Notes under the pieces: model-generated
The model's input: only the letters and a program-made list of their open reading frames with translations
Told to the model about the DNA's origin: nothing
Databases searched by the model: none
Source: Paralithodes platypus
Lineage: Eukaryota > Arthropoda > Malacostraca > Decapoda > Lithodidae
Length of the DNA: 64,000 bases
Direction of reading: 5' to 3'
NCBI GenBank assembly: GCA_032716605.1
Contig: CM064545.1
Coordinates: forward strand, 10,073,564-10,137,563
Translations under genes and position numbers: made by a program
In this document: positions 1 to 11,232 of the stretch, one piece after another
Layout: the number at the start of each line of letters is the position of its first letter
Position numbering within the stretch: position 1 is the first letter of the stretch

Positions 1-2253
1 GAGCAGAAGGACCTCGTTGATGCTCTCTTCAAGGACTTTGAGGGTGCCCCACAAGCAGAATACTCGATGTCATTCATGGAAATGGTTGAGGTTCTAACTC
101 AAAATATCCATGCAATCAGAACAAACAACTGGACTAAGTTCAAGTCCTCACTCAAGCTCATGCTTCCTTTGATGCAAATCTATGATAATGACAAGTATGG
201 TCGGCATCTCCCCGATTACACCGCAGTGCTTGATACCCTTCCTGTCGATCAGGCTGCATTCATGGAGAGTGGTATGTTTGCACAGTCAATGACAGGAAAA
301 CCATATTTGTGTGTCGCCCTCGACATATGGATAGAGTCAACAATGAATAAGGGCTCTAAGCTGAAGTCTGGTTGGTTGGCCATTCTGAACAATGAAAAGC
401 AGCTCCTTTCAAACACTCAGAATGTGAATAACATCAATCGGGTGAGAACAAAGGTCCATCGCCATGCTAATCGCAAGAAACAAGGAAAAGGGAAGCATGC
501 TGATTGCTCGTCGAGTAAAATGAAGAAGGATGAACAAGCTGTACAGGATATAAGCGCATGTCTCACTGAATTCAAGTGTGATCCATTTGACCATACAAAC
601 AAGACACTTCGATCCCTACAGTCAGGAATCCCAGCCTCAGACGCTCTCGCTGCCGACTTGAAATCGGCAAAGGAGGATGGCACAAGCAAACTGTAGCAGT
701 TCTTGAATGAGAGAGTGTATTCCAAGACCAAGTCTCTCAACGACAGAGTTCCCCGTAGTAAGCGTTTGAACTTTTCAACTCAGGAATTGAAGAAAGCAGA
801 TGGTGAGAACCTGAAGGGAAAGACTGAGGAAATGGAGCGTAATGCCTTGGCCTCTGTTTTCGGACTGGTTGAAACGAGTGGTGCCCTCAAACATCAAGAA
901 GTCCTGCAGCATCGTGTTACAGCTGAGTGCCTTTCCATCTTCAACGTCAATGGAACCATCCGTAAGGCACAGAAAAGCAAGCTTCAACAAAAACTAACTA
1001 TGACTGTCATTCCAGAGCCTGATGTATACACGTCTATTATTGATATGGGCCTCATCTGGCGCCTAACAACTCCTACCATTGAAGACAGAGAGAAGGGAGA
1101 TGGTACCAAGTATACCTGGGGAGATTATGCAGAGAAGTTGGTGCACTTCGTTCTAACGAGACACAAGCATGCTCAGCGCATCATTTGCGTCAATGATTCA
1201 TATGATCAGAATTACACGATCAAGGACAGTGAGAGAATACTGCGCCAAAAAAAACTGCCAATCAGCAATGTCTTCATGAAGACAGAAGATAAATTTCCTT
1301 CTAGTAAAGTTTTCCATGCTCTCCTGGGTGAACCTGAGAACAAAATCCGCCTTCATGCATTTCTTCAAACGGAATTCCAGAGAACAGCAGCAACAACTAG
1401 CACCGAGATCATCTACTGTGTAGTTGGCAGCACTGTAAAGAATCTCACCACAGGCAAGCTTGTGCCAGAGCTCACACGCTCCCATGCAGAGGCAGATATG
1501 GCAATGCTCACCATATATAGTGTGCTCTGGTCAGACAGCTACACAGCAGCTGTCGTTCTTGACACAGAGGACACAGACAACTACGTGCAAGCGGCATATG
1601 TTGCTCAGAAGACAACAGGAATCCTGTGTGTAAACCGCAAACGTCAGCTAATCGATGCCCGATGTTTGTGCAGTGAGGCAATGGCTGCATCCATCATACC
1701 ACTTCATGTCCTCACTGGGTGTGACCTCAACTCTGGCTTCTATGGAGCAAGCAAGAAGCTTATCGCAGATTGTCTGGAGAAGTCTAAAGAGGCACACAAC
1801 CTGCTAGCAGCATGTGGTACACAGCTCCTAGTCACAGAACAGGTCATCAGTGATTTGGAGCGGTTTGTCATTCGATATGTCTATGGTGATACCTAAAGCA
1901 AGACCCTGGGAGATGCGAGGGCAGCGAAGTGGAGAGCTCAGAAGAAAAAAAGCACTATCCGACTTGTGCCTGACTTGGACAGTCTCCGTCCACACTTGGA
2001 GCGTGCGAACTATCTTGCATATTTGCATTACCAGCTCCAAAGTCACCCCTCACCGATCTGCCATGGATGGCATCTTGTAAATGGCCTATGTCTCCCTGTC
2101 CGTTCAACCCAGCCCCCATTTCCCCCATCCATACCACTACCTACAAATCCACAGGCAGAGAACAACAGTGATGATAGCAGCGAAAGTGAGGACAGTGATT
2201 CTGATAGTGGCTCATACAGTGAATCATGTAGTGACAGTGAAGTGGCAGATTAG
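1..2253 (+). pseudogene. PIN/FEN1-like uncharacterised protein, two in-frame stops, 5' end off window
   Basis: Frame 1 is open from base 1 to 2253 except for TAG at 694-696 and TAA at 1894-1896, so three apparent ORFs are one broken gene of about 750 codons. The 5' part lies outside the window. The layout matches, from memory, a multicopy uncharacterised protein family of marine invertebrates. The central part has an acidic pattern like PIN/FEN1-type nuclease folds: EAD at 1489-1497, a DTEDTD cluster at 1561-1578 and LTGCD ending at 1731. The end holds a conserved stretch (RANYLAYL, HPSPIGHGW-like) and an acidic serine-rich tail at 2155-2250. The reading frame is otherwise undamaged, so inactivation looks recent. 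Catalysis is not shown; the nuclease-fold call is inference from motif spacing. CAG to TAG is the simplest origin of the first stop. Confidence 0.7.
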
Positions 2254-2257
2254 TATG

Positions 2258-2324
2258 TACAATTAGTATAATACAATATAATAACAATACAATATACAAT
2301 ACAATACAATACAATAACCATTCC
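2258..2324. repeat. (AATAC)n-type microsatellite
   Basis: An imperfect run of AATAC/AATAT units follows directly on the stop of the pseudogene. Confidence 0.8.
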
Positions 2325-2629
2325 AGTGGATTTGTAATACCAGAATTAGTGAAAAAGGACACCTCATTCGTCCTTGTAGCTCATCTGATGCCAGAGATAT
2401 TACATTTCATGTTTTTCAAGATGGCGTTGGCGGCCTTCTGAATATTGGGCTCTAGCAGAGTTAGCCGTCATTTTTTAGAGGGGCATAGGAGCTAGTTTTC
2501 CTTTAAAATGGTTCAGGTTGTGAAATCCATCGAGAGAAAAAGGTAGGAACAAAATGGTCACGGATTCCAAGCATATGACCCTACTGTTCTTAACACCAAT
2601 AATACTCCAAATTATATTAATGAAAGCGT

Positions 2630-2704
2630 GTGATTCTCCCAGGAATCGAACCCAGGATATCACATACAGCACTTACACGTTCTAACCATTACACCATCAA
2701 GGCA
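2630..2704 (-). repeat. tRNA-derived sequence (SINE head or tRNA pseudogene)
   Basis: On the minus strand there is a good A box (TGGTGTAATGG, 2686-2696) and a perfect B box (GGTTCGATTCC, 2642-2652) at normal tRNA spacing. The T arm can pair with wobbles. The acceptor arms do not pair, and the anticodon loop AAGTGCT lacks U33, so it is not a working tRNA. It is probably the pol III head of a SINE or a decayed tRNA. No clear SINE body or tail could be delimited downstream. Confidence 0.6.
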
Positions 2705-2821
2705 ACTTGGTTGGTTTCATACTATTACGATACTTTTATTTTAGTAGAACGATCATGGTAACTTATCCTAGTTTAACCTGCCCTAATCTACCTAAATCTA
2801 CCACAATTTACCTAGCATAAC

Positions 2822-3010
2822 TTAACCCCTTCTGTACCAAGGACGTCTTTTCATATTTATTCTACCCACACTTAGACGATTTTATGAAGCTTAGGAAAGA
2901 ACAAAAAATATGGTAGCTAAAAGGATTAATTGAGACAGTCTGTACCCTTTGAATGGGTAAAAGTCCTTCCTAAGCTGAACATATTCGCCTTAATAGTTGC
3001 CAGAATATTC
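2822..3010 (+). mobile_element. TTAA-type MITE, truncated relative of the 6.3-kb copy
   Basis: It starts with TTAA followed by CCCCTT and shares internal sequence (TTAGACGATTT, AGCTTAGGAA, then CCTTCCTAA) with the complete element at 6328-6540. The right terminus is not found. A more diverged relative may lie at about 19985-20110. Confidence 0.45.
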
Positions 3011-3184
3011 TATAAAGCATGTCACTGTTACTGAATGAGTTACCTGAATGAGTTACCTGAATGAGTTGACTTACCTGCTAAATTAGTAGATTAGGCCAGG
3101 ATGTAACCATGGACTTGCTAAACAAGACCATACAGTATATAAGAGTAATGCAACAGTAACTGATTTAAGGGGAGATGGTTGGGA

Positions 3185-3663
3185 TTTCTGGCCCCCCTTC
3201 TCCAACATATTTCTGGCCCCCCTTCTCCAACATATTTCTGGCCCCCCTTCTCCAACATATTTCTGGCCCCCCTTCTCCAACATATTTCTGGCCCCCCTTC
3301 TCCAACATATTTCTGGCCCCCCTTCTCCAACATATTTCTGGCCCCCTTCTCCAACATATTTCTGGCCCCCCTTCTCCAACATATTTCTGGCCCCCCTTCT
3401 CCAACATATTTCTGGCCCCCCTTCTCCAACATATTTCTGGCCCCCCTTCTCCAACATATTTCTGGCCCCCCTTCTCCAACATATTTCTGGCCCCCCTTCT
3501 CCAACATATTTCTGGCCCCCCTTCTCCAACATATTGCTGGCCCCCCTTCTCCAACATATTTCTGGCCCCCTTCTCCAACATATTTCTGGCCCCCCTTCTC
3601 CAACATATTTCTGGCCCCCCTTCTCCAACATATTTCTGGCCCCCCTTCTCCAACATATTTATC
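3185..3663. repeat. 25-bp minisatellite, about 19 copies
   Basis: The unit is TTTCTGGCCCCCC followed by TTCTCCAACATA. A few units have one C fewer and one unit carries T to G. Because 25 is not a multiple of three and the unit has no stop in several frames, 160-180 codon open frames appear on both strands. These are artefacts of the repeat. Confidence 0.95.
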
Positions 3664-3935
3664 CCCACTAGTTATGAGATGTTAAGATGTTCGCCCTATT
3701 AGTTTGGCGTTTTTAATACACTTCACCCCATTTCTTTATTACTATCAAGACCTGTTGTGCTATTTGGTGTCGTTTTGAATTGTCTTGCGAGCGATAGCGA
3801 GCCTGTAATATAGTAGTAACTGGCCTCCGGCCAGGACATTTTTAGATAGAAAAATGTACACATTTATCTTGAAGGGGGATCTTGGGATGTGTTTTTAAGG
3901 TTGATGGAGGTCTGGGGAGGAAACTAAACACAAAT
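3664..3935 (+). repeat. Diverged direct duplication, copy 1
   Basis: This pairs with 4125-4325. Shared blocks include the TTATGAGATGTTAAGATGTT-like start, TTGTGCTATTTNGGTGTC, GCGAGCCTGTAAT, and the GAAGGGGGATCTT...GGAGGTCT end. Confidence 0.7.
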
Positions 3936-4084
3936 AATAGCAAAATAAATAAATAAACAATTAGATACGTCCATTTCCCCTTAACCTTCCTCTATTCTGG
4001 AATACTGTGTGTTTCCCGGCCCACCCACCAAGTATATCTCAAATAGTGTCAACGTAAATAGGCTCAATCCAGCGCCGTACCTTT

Positions 4085-4330
4085 AGGGGAGGCCCGGTTA
4101 TTCTGGAGCCCCTTCTTCCTTATGTTTAGCCCCAGTAGTTTTGATATTTTAAGACGTTTTCTCTATTAGTGTTGACGATATTAAGACCATTGTGCTATTT
4201 AGGTGTCTATTTGTCTTCCTGACGAGCGAAAGCGAGCCTGTAATAATTTATCTCGGAAGGGGGTCTTAGGGATATTTTGTTAAGCTTCATGGAGGTCTTG
4301 GGAAGAAAGTAAAGCATATAATTAATAGCT
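4085..4330 (+). repeat. Diverged direct duplication, copy 2, with a single minisatellite unit
   Basis: It matches the flanks of the 25-bp array. Where copy 1 has about 19 units, this copy has a single unit-like stretch (ATTCTGGAGCCCCTTCTTCC, 4102-4121). Confidence 0.65.
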
Positions 4331-4932
4331 AAGAATATGCACAACTAAATAGAAACCTCACTTTAAATAAAGCGAGCAGTAAAGTGGAGTTGGCATTGGT
4401 CAACATCTACTGGTTTAATTATCCGGTCCCCCTCTCCCTCCTACATTACTCAAACATTCATACTTATATTCGTCCCTCCCAGAGTCCCAGTCCCATCTCA
4501 TAATGTTCCAAGCCTTCTAACTTAATTATGTCCTCTTTCCAATCGCTGCACCAATACGTTTTCATTGTTCTTATGTATCTCAAAACGCTTAATAAACATC
4601 ATATCCATATAATATTTGTCTATGTGTATGAAGGAGACAAGAAGAAAAGCTGCCCGCAACAAGTACCTACCCCAAAGTTGAAAGAGTGAAAGCAATTATT
4701 ATTTTTTTTTTTTTTTGGAAATGTGAGTGGTGTGCTTCTTTAGTGTGGTGAAATGGATACAAGGAGGAAGTGTTTTCGGGAGTAAGCTGGATACTCTGTG
4801 TGGACGAGGCACAAATAGGAACAGTGGGGGAAGCCAGGCAAATACAACAGGAGTTCCAACAGCTCCTTGTGATATGACTACGTGGCCTTCCCTGGGTACT
4901 GCCCTGCTCGATTTGTGGCTACAATCTCCCCA

Positions 4933-4976
<44 letters not shown>

Positions 4977-5860
4977 ACATGCAATGGTGAGGTCAGGATA
5001 TATGATATTACAGTACTAAAGTGACCTTCAAATGTATTTCCTATGAACTATATTGTATTCTATGATTTACTTCAAATGGAGACCATCGTCAAGAAGGTGG
5101 AAGTATTACTATGAAAATAGTTGACGCTACTGGTAAGTATGCTATACATATGGAATGTATCTATATTAGTACAAAGATTATCTTGGGCAGCTAATTGTGT
5201 AAATGCTTACAATTTGGTTTGTTAATGAATTCCTTTAGTTATGAAATAATTGTAATTAAATTTGTGCACAACCTCTACATATTGATGTAAAGCATCAGGA
5301 TTTAAAAGATAATGGTAATTTGCTTTTCTCTCCAACCCCTCCGACCATGGCAGACAGTGTGATAGACCAGCGCTAATTATGCTGGGGCTACTCGGCCAGG
5401 TAGCTATAGGGAACAACTACACTGGTTACAGACACCTTTCGAAACCACGTGCACTAAAGTGCCATATTTATTCCGGCCTCTGATTCTCTTCCTACTTTCT
5501 CTTGATTTCTTGTCTGAACCACGTGGCCAACTATTTCCTCGAATGAGCTCCGTTAAGGTTTCCGTTTCCGTCGGGGCTAGCCCTTCACCACTGGGAGACT
5601 GCGTTGGCCCGACTACGGATAGGCCTTACCAGGCTTACCCATTCCTTCTTAATGTCCCACTCACCTCGACTTCTCTGCTCCCATTGCCATGTTTAACTTT
5701 GTTTCCCACATTTTTATTAAATGTCCTATTCTCTGGCCTGTTTACATTACTTTTCACTTTTTATCTGTTGTCTGTCGTCCACCGTCTTTTGCTGTTATTC
5801 TCTCCGAGTGGCCTTCGTTTTCTATTGACCAAATAATGTCTTTCCTTACTCATCTAGGCC
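4331..5860. other. No gene recognised; poly-T and a (TA)n tract
   Basis: The stretch holds a poly-T run near 4700-4715 and a perfect TA repeat at 4934-4972. The short ORFs here have no recognisable domain. Confidence 0.5.
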
Positions 5861-6829
5861 AGGAGTCTGCAGAAAACCGATTGGCCCACACAAGGCAGAT
5901 CCCTCTCACACCCAACCCCAATTATAATGCCTAATAATAGACTCAGCTCACCAACACCATGAGGACCGACTTCACCAAAACGGTCAGAGGTCAACACAAT
6001 AACATGCGAGTCTTCAGAACGCTGGCCCCTACCCGGCAGATCCCCCCACACCCAACCCATCTCGTCCATATCCCTAATTTGATCTTAAAGCTCTCTATCT
6101 TTCTTGATCCCGCTATAGCATTTAGTAGCCTATTCCAACTATCTACGACTGGCGACTTTATTTTTATATGAAGTTTATATTAAATGTTCATACTGTTAGG
6201 CTTACATTTCCATGTGGTTTACTCCATTTCTCTATTCGCCATTGGGAAGCTGCATTGGCCCTTTTATGGCTAGGCCATACAATGTTAACATTTTGTCAAT
6301 GACCCACTCCTCTACCCACTATTTTGGTTAACCCCTTGAAGCTCTGACGCATTTTAGAAGTTTATTTTGGCTACCATTAGACGATTTGATGTAGCTTAGG
6401 AAGGATGTGTGGGTATTAAAGAGGTAAAGGCTATCCCAATCAACCCTATTACTTCCATATGCCCTTCCTAATCTGAATGAAATTGTTTAATAATTACCAG
6501 TAAATAGAAAATAAACGCATTTGGAGCTTGAAAGGGTTAACTTTGTTTACCAAGATTTCCTAGACTTTCCCCTCTATTCTCTAGCCCATTCACATTAGTT
6601 TCCATTTTCGTCCTCTCCCTTTTCCTATTAGTCTTGCTGATATTCTCTCGTTTTCCTATTTTTCAAATGATGGAGTAATGTCTCTCCTTCGTAACTATCT
6701 CCTCAATTATAATTAGCTTCCATTTTTTTCTGACCCGATCCAGCTAGGATTCAGTGCCATTTGGCCGAAGTCACTTGATGATTAGAGGGATCTGCCTTGT
6801 GTGGGCCAATCAACTTTCTGCAGACTCCC
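5861..6829. repeat. Spaced inverted repeat (arms 5861-5906 and 6784-6829)
   Basis: The two 46-bp arms are reverse complements at 42 of 46 positions, about 0.9 kb apart. The core is CTGCCTTGTGTGGGCCAAT. A decayed direct copy of the left arm lies near 6011-6060. The TTAA MITE at 6328-6540 lies between the arms. Confidence 0.75.
6328..6540 (+). mobile_element. piggyBac-type MITE, 213 bp, TTAA on both sides
   Basis: TTAA at 6328-6331 and 6537-6540 bounds imperfect terminal inverted repeats (CCCCTTGAAGCTC against CCCTTTCAAGCTCC). TTAA targets and CCCTT ends are typical of piggyBac-group elements. It has no coding capacity. Confidence 0.75.
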
Positions 6830-7982
6830 ATTTTCTTATGCTCTTATGCCAGGTGTTTATTAAGAATATTTGTTATTTAATTTGCTTAATCTTTTCTGAA
6901 CCGATTATTTTTTCCTAATGTTAGCAAGGTGAGGGCTATTATTGACCTGGTAAATCAGTAATTGTGTATGAATTGACCATTATTTGGTGCGCAATTTCCC
7001 AGCAGGAATGTTCTGCAGCCCGAGTGTGCTAGTCCCTCAAGACAACAAAGCAACTTTTCTTGAAAAATACATGGCTTGACTTCCAACTTATTATAAAATC
7101 ATGCCATATCATAATAATTTCTGTACAAATATATTGGGTAAATAGAGGGTAATCCGTACATAGTTGATCTGTACAGAAGCTTTAGTCCTTTACATATTGA
7201 AGCTAGCTATAGCTTCTCTTCATAGCCAATATAAGAACACGGACACTGCCATTGGTCCTGTGGTAATACGCAGTCTGTCCCCAATGACTCAGAGAGACTG
7301 ACTGAGCCAGGAAGTGCATAGAAGAGACTTTCATACAATGTACTTTGGTTGCAGATAACAGATTTTACCAGACTACACATTATGTGCAACAATTTCTGAT
7401 CTGAGCTGATCCAGCCCTGGCCACTGGGCGGTATATTTATGCTCGCATTGCCCAGGCCAGGTTACACTCTGCTAGTGTTCAGAGCACTTATTGACAAACC
7501 ATTAACAAATAGAAAAGCTGATAAAGGACATGAGAATGGTCACTTACTTGAGAGACAATGTAGCTCCCACATGACACCCAAGAAAAATGCTCACACACAC
7601 TGTGTGCAGTGCGGAGCCATTATTTTGGGCTTGTCTCCATGAAGAAAACACAAATTATCGTAAATAACCATGCACCTGTCGCCTCGTATTGAATAAAGTC
7701 CTACAGTGTTCCTATAAAGTATCACTGGCCTGTTCAAATACGTTAGGGTCCTCAGAAACCAACATTGCAGCTTTGGTGAGTACATAAAGGGATGTTTCCA
7801 ATATTTTATGATTCCATGTAGTAGGCCTACTTCCACAACAAATTGTAAACCTGCTTGCACTGGGTTACCAGAAAAGATCAAACCACCTGACAGATGGCGA
7901 GTTAACGGTAGAGTTCGACAGATAAATGTTATTTATGTACATTGTGACATACATCATCCTACAACATTAACAGCCGACAGTT
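6830..7982. other. Nothing recognised
   Basis: Mixed-composition sequence with short ORFs of fewer than 100 codons and no domain or repeat structure that I can name. Confidence 0.4.
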
Positions 7983-8469
7983 TTAACCCTTGTTTAGCGG
8001 GGCCCAACTTGAGTTCGTAACGAAAAATCTGGACTATGTGGCGGGGCCCGACTTCAGTCCGTGTGCAATTTTGGCGCAATATTGGGTCAGAGAGAGAGAC
8101 GAGCGACGGGAGGAGCGTAGGTTGCCTCATGACCGCTCACCACGGCTGCCGTGGGCCTACTGACATTTATTCGACACACATCCACCCTTCCTCCCTCGCT
8201 ACACACGTAATTATGTAACGAAATGATCGTATTTTAGCGATTTTACCCTTCGGTTGCACGATCGTTGCAAGACAACCAGTGATCGTAGAAGGATGGTTCA
8301 GGTGTCATTGGAAAGCTCAATTAACGCCCTTTTAGGGATACATACTTGTATTACGCTCTGGCTCTTGTTTATGCATGAACAAGAGCATGGAAACAAGGTA
8401 ATTTATGGTATAAACCCCCCGCTCGGCGCTTAGTGGAAAAAACTGACGGGCCTGCTCGTAATGTGTTAA
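7983..8469 (+). mobile_element. TTAA MITE family 1, copy A (487 bp)
   Basis: Bounded by TTAA at 7983-7986 and 8466-8469. Its interior (GGACTATGTGGCGGGGC, GAGACGAGCGACGGGAGG, CGGTTGCACGATCGTTGCAA, CAACCAGTGATCGTAGAAGG) recurs in three other elements in this window at 12409, 20131 and 51263. The ends are imperfect inverted repeats. There is no transposase frame, so it is non-autonomous. Confidence 0.9.
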
Positions 8470-8984
8470 TAACAATATTGAGGTTCTTGTATTCCTTACA
8501 TGTGATCTTGTAGCTTAACATAAATATTACATTGTATTTACATTAATCAACCCATGAACTGCTAATATATGGACAAAATAATAGGTAAGGGAGAAATTTC
8601 CTTTGCAGTGGCACAGTATATGAAGGGTTATTTTTACATGTTTAAATACCGGGTTTTCCGTGAGGCCTACGCACTTTTTGGGTTAAGTAAGTAATTACCG
8701 TATTGTCATGTGACTATTATTTGTGTATAACGGTTTAAAGATATTTAGTTGTCGTGTCACCAATGTGCTTTCCAATTTCTTATGTTAATACTACGTATAA
8801 CTTTAACAATGTTAGATTTTCACAACTTGCTTTAACGGGTTTCCAATGTAACAAACATAAATAGTTTAATGTACATTTCACTTGCTACGTATGTTGAATT
8901 TATACATTGTAGCTAGACGTATTTGATAGGTAATCTATATAGAATTTTACATTATAGTTTTGCGTATTAGATTCGTACTATTTA
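8470..8984. other. AT-rich flank, perhaps the most decayed edge of the satellite
   Basis: No gene is seen. Scattered ACGT words increase towards 8985, as expected at a decaying satellite edge. Confidence 0.4.
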
Positions 8985-11230
8985 AGTAATATTAGTATGA
9001 AATGTACATGACAATAATGTCAGCACCTGTTCACGCGTCTACGTGAATACTAAATAATGTTTACATCGGTGTTTTCACACATGTGTATACTGTTTTATTG
9101 ACGTATAATATATGTTATGAAATTGTGATTGGCACGTAATGAACACATTATAGTTTGACATATTTGGGAGATATTGAATTAATTTAATAACAAATGAAAC
9201 GTGCCAATGACGTATGCAGCTGTTCACATTTTGACGTGAAACTTACGTCATTTATACGTCACAAACGGCTTGCACAAGACGTCATTCTGAAGCTATATTT
9301 ACGTTTAATAGACCTTAGAATTATCTTGATGTATTAGCAACGAACAAAAATCCGTATCTGACATCCTATAGCATGACGTATTTTCTACTTGCTATTGACG
9401 TAATATATTATCATAACATGTGCCAATGACGTAAGCAGCTGTTCACGTTTTTGCGTGAATATTAGGTAAATCTAACAACGTTGCAAATGGCTTGCAGATG
9501 ACGTCTTTCTGTAGCCTTATTAACGTGTATTAACCCTTCCTACCCGGTCTGCCTTAGGTAAGGACAGCATGAAAGAAGGGCCGCTACCCGGTATGCCTTA
9601 TCTAAGGCATGAGCTTAATAGCCTAATTAAGCTTGGTCCGAACGCCATGCGTACGACGTATGTCAACAAACCCAAGCGTTCGTCACCGCACCTCCGAAAA
9701 CAATAAGGAGAAGACTCCTCAATGTTATTGTTCTGACGTCATGACGAAATTAGTGTCTAAAAAGCCCCCATATTGGCAACATCTCTGCAATATTGCCTCC
9801 ACTGAAATCATCATCACAACTGAACCAGTTGACTTACAGAGCTCTACTCAATGCCAAAATACAGATTGAAAACCGCACTACGATTATAGATGAATGGGAA
9901 AGTTCTAGCAGTGAAAATAAACATAAATACGGTAGCCTAGGCCTAGACATTTTTCAGCCATATCGCCCGGGTAGGGGCGACCGTCATTTGGTAAGACAGC
10001 CCGGGGAGGAAGGGTTAAACATGCTATTTTTACGTCCTAAAGACGTAAAAGATACGTAAATATACAGCCTGAAGTATGATGTATTTTCTACTTGCTATTG
10101 ACGTAATTGTAATACATTACATTACATACATTATTAACGTGCAATATACATAATAGGTTGATGTCTTAAAGACGTAAATTGTACGTAACAGGACAGACTA
10201 TAATAACACATATTTTCTACTTGCTATTGACGTAATTGAAATGCATCACACGTGCCAATGATGTAAGCAGCTGTTCACGTTTTTACGTGCATATTACGTC
10301 ATTTGTACAACGTCGTAAATGGCTTGTGCAGGACGTCTCTTTGTAGCCTTATTAACGTGCAATATACATAATAGGTTGACGTCTAAAAGACGTAAATTAT
10401 ACGTAACAGGACAGACTATAATAATACGCATTTTCCACTTGCTATTGACGTAATTGAAATACATCACACGTGCCAATGACGTAAGCAGCTGTTCACGTTT
10501 TTACTTGCATATTACGTAATTTGTACAACGTCGTAAATGGCTTGCACAGGACGTCTCTTTGTAGCCTTATTAACGTGCAATATACATAATAGGTTGACGT
10601 TTTAGAAGACGTAAATTGTACGTAACAGGACTGACTATAATAACACATATTTTCTACTTGCTATTGAGGTAATTGAAAAACATTACACGTGCCAATAACG
10701 TAAGCAGCTGTTCACGTTTTTACGTGCATATTACGTAATTTGTACAACGTCGTAAATGGCTTGCACAGGACATCTCTTTGTAGCCTTATTAACGTGCAGT
10801 ATACATAATAGGTTGACGTCTTAAAGACGTAAATTGTACGTAACAGGACAGACTATAATAACATAATTATTTTCTACTTGCTATTGAGGTAATTGAAAAA
10901 CATTACACGTGCCAATGACGTAAGCAGCTGTTCACGTTTTTACGTGCATATTACGTCATTTGTACAACATCGTAAATGGCTTGCACAGGACGTCTTTGTA
11001 GCCTTATTAACGTGCAATAGACATGATAGGTTGATGTACTTGTTACCTACAAAATACGTTATTTCAAATATAATATGATGTTTTAAATACAGACCATTGA
11101 CGAAATATTACAACTAATTATACGTGCCAAAGACGTAAGCAGCTGTTAAAGTTTTTACGTGAATATTACGTCATATGTACAACGTCGTGAGGTTTTCAAA
11201 ATACTTTTGGAGGACGTTGTGACAACGTAA
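8985..11230. repeat. ~220-bp ACGT-rich satellite array, about 8 monomers, split by a MITE
   Basis: The landmark GTGCCAATGACGTAAGCAGC recurs near 9200, 9420, 10252, 10470, 10690, 10910 and 11124, giving a period of about 214-220 bp. A decayed monomer lies near 9008. Each good monomer carries CACGTG, TGACGTAA, CAGCTG and a short ACGTC..GACGT dyad. The monomers at about 10250-11000 are most alike and the left edge most diverged. The 489-bp element at 9530-10018 interrupts one monomer. Confidence 0.9.
9530..10018 (+). mobile_element. TTAA MITE family 2 (489 bp) inside the satellite
   Basis: TTAA at 9530-9533 and 10015-10018. The terminal inverted repeats are good (CCCTTCCTACCCGGTCTG against CCCTTCCTCCCCGGGCTG). 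The satellite monomer resumes after the right TTAA. A 78-codon frame at 9633-9869 has no recognised domain. This is a different family from copies A-D. Confidence 0.85.
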
Positions 11231-11232
11231 AA

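Noticed and set aside
3083..3702. Five overlapping 160-180 codon ORFs on both strands
   Set aside because: All are translations of a 25-bp minisatellite without stops; the same peptide words appear in every frame.
9633..9869. 78-codon frame in the 9.5-kb MITE
   Set aside because: No similarity that I recognise to a piggyBac transposase and too short; likely chance.
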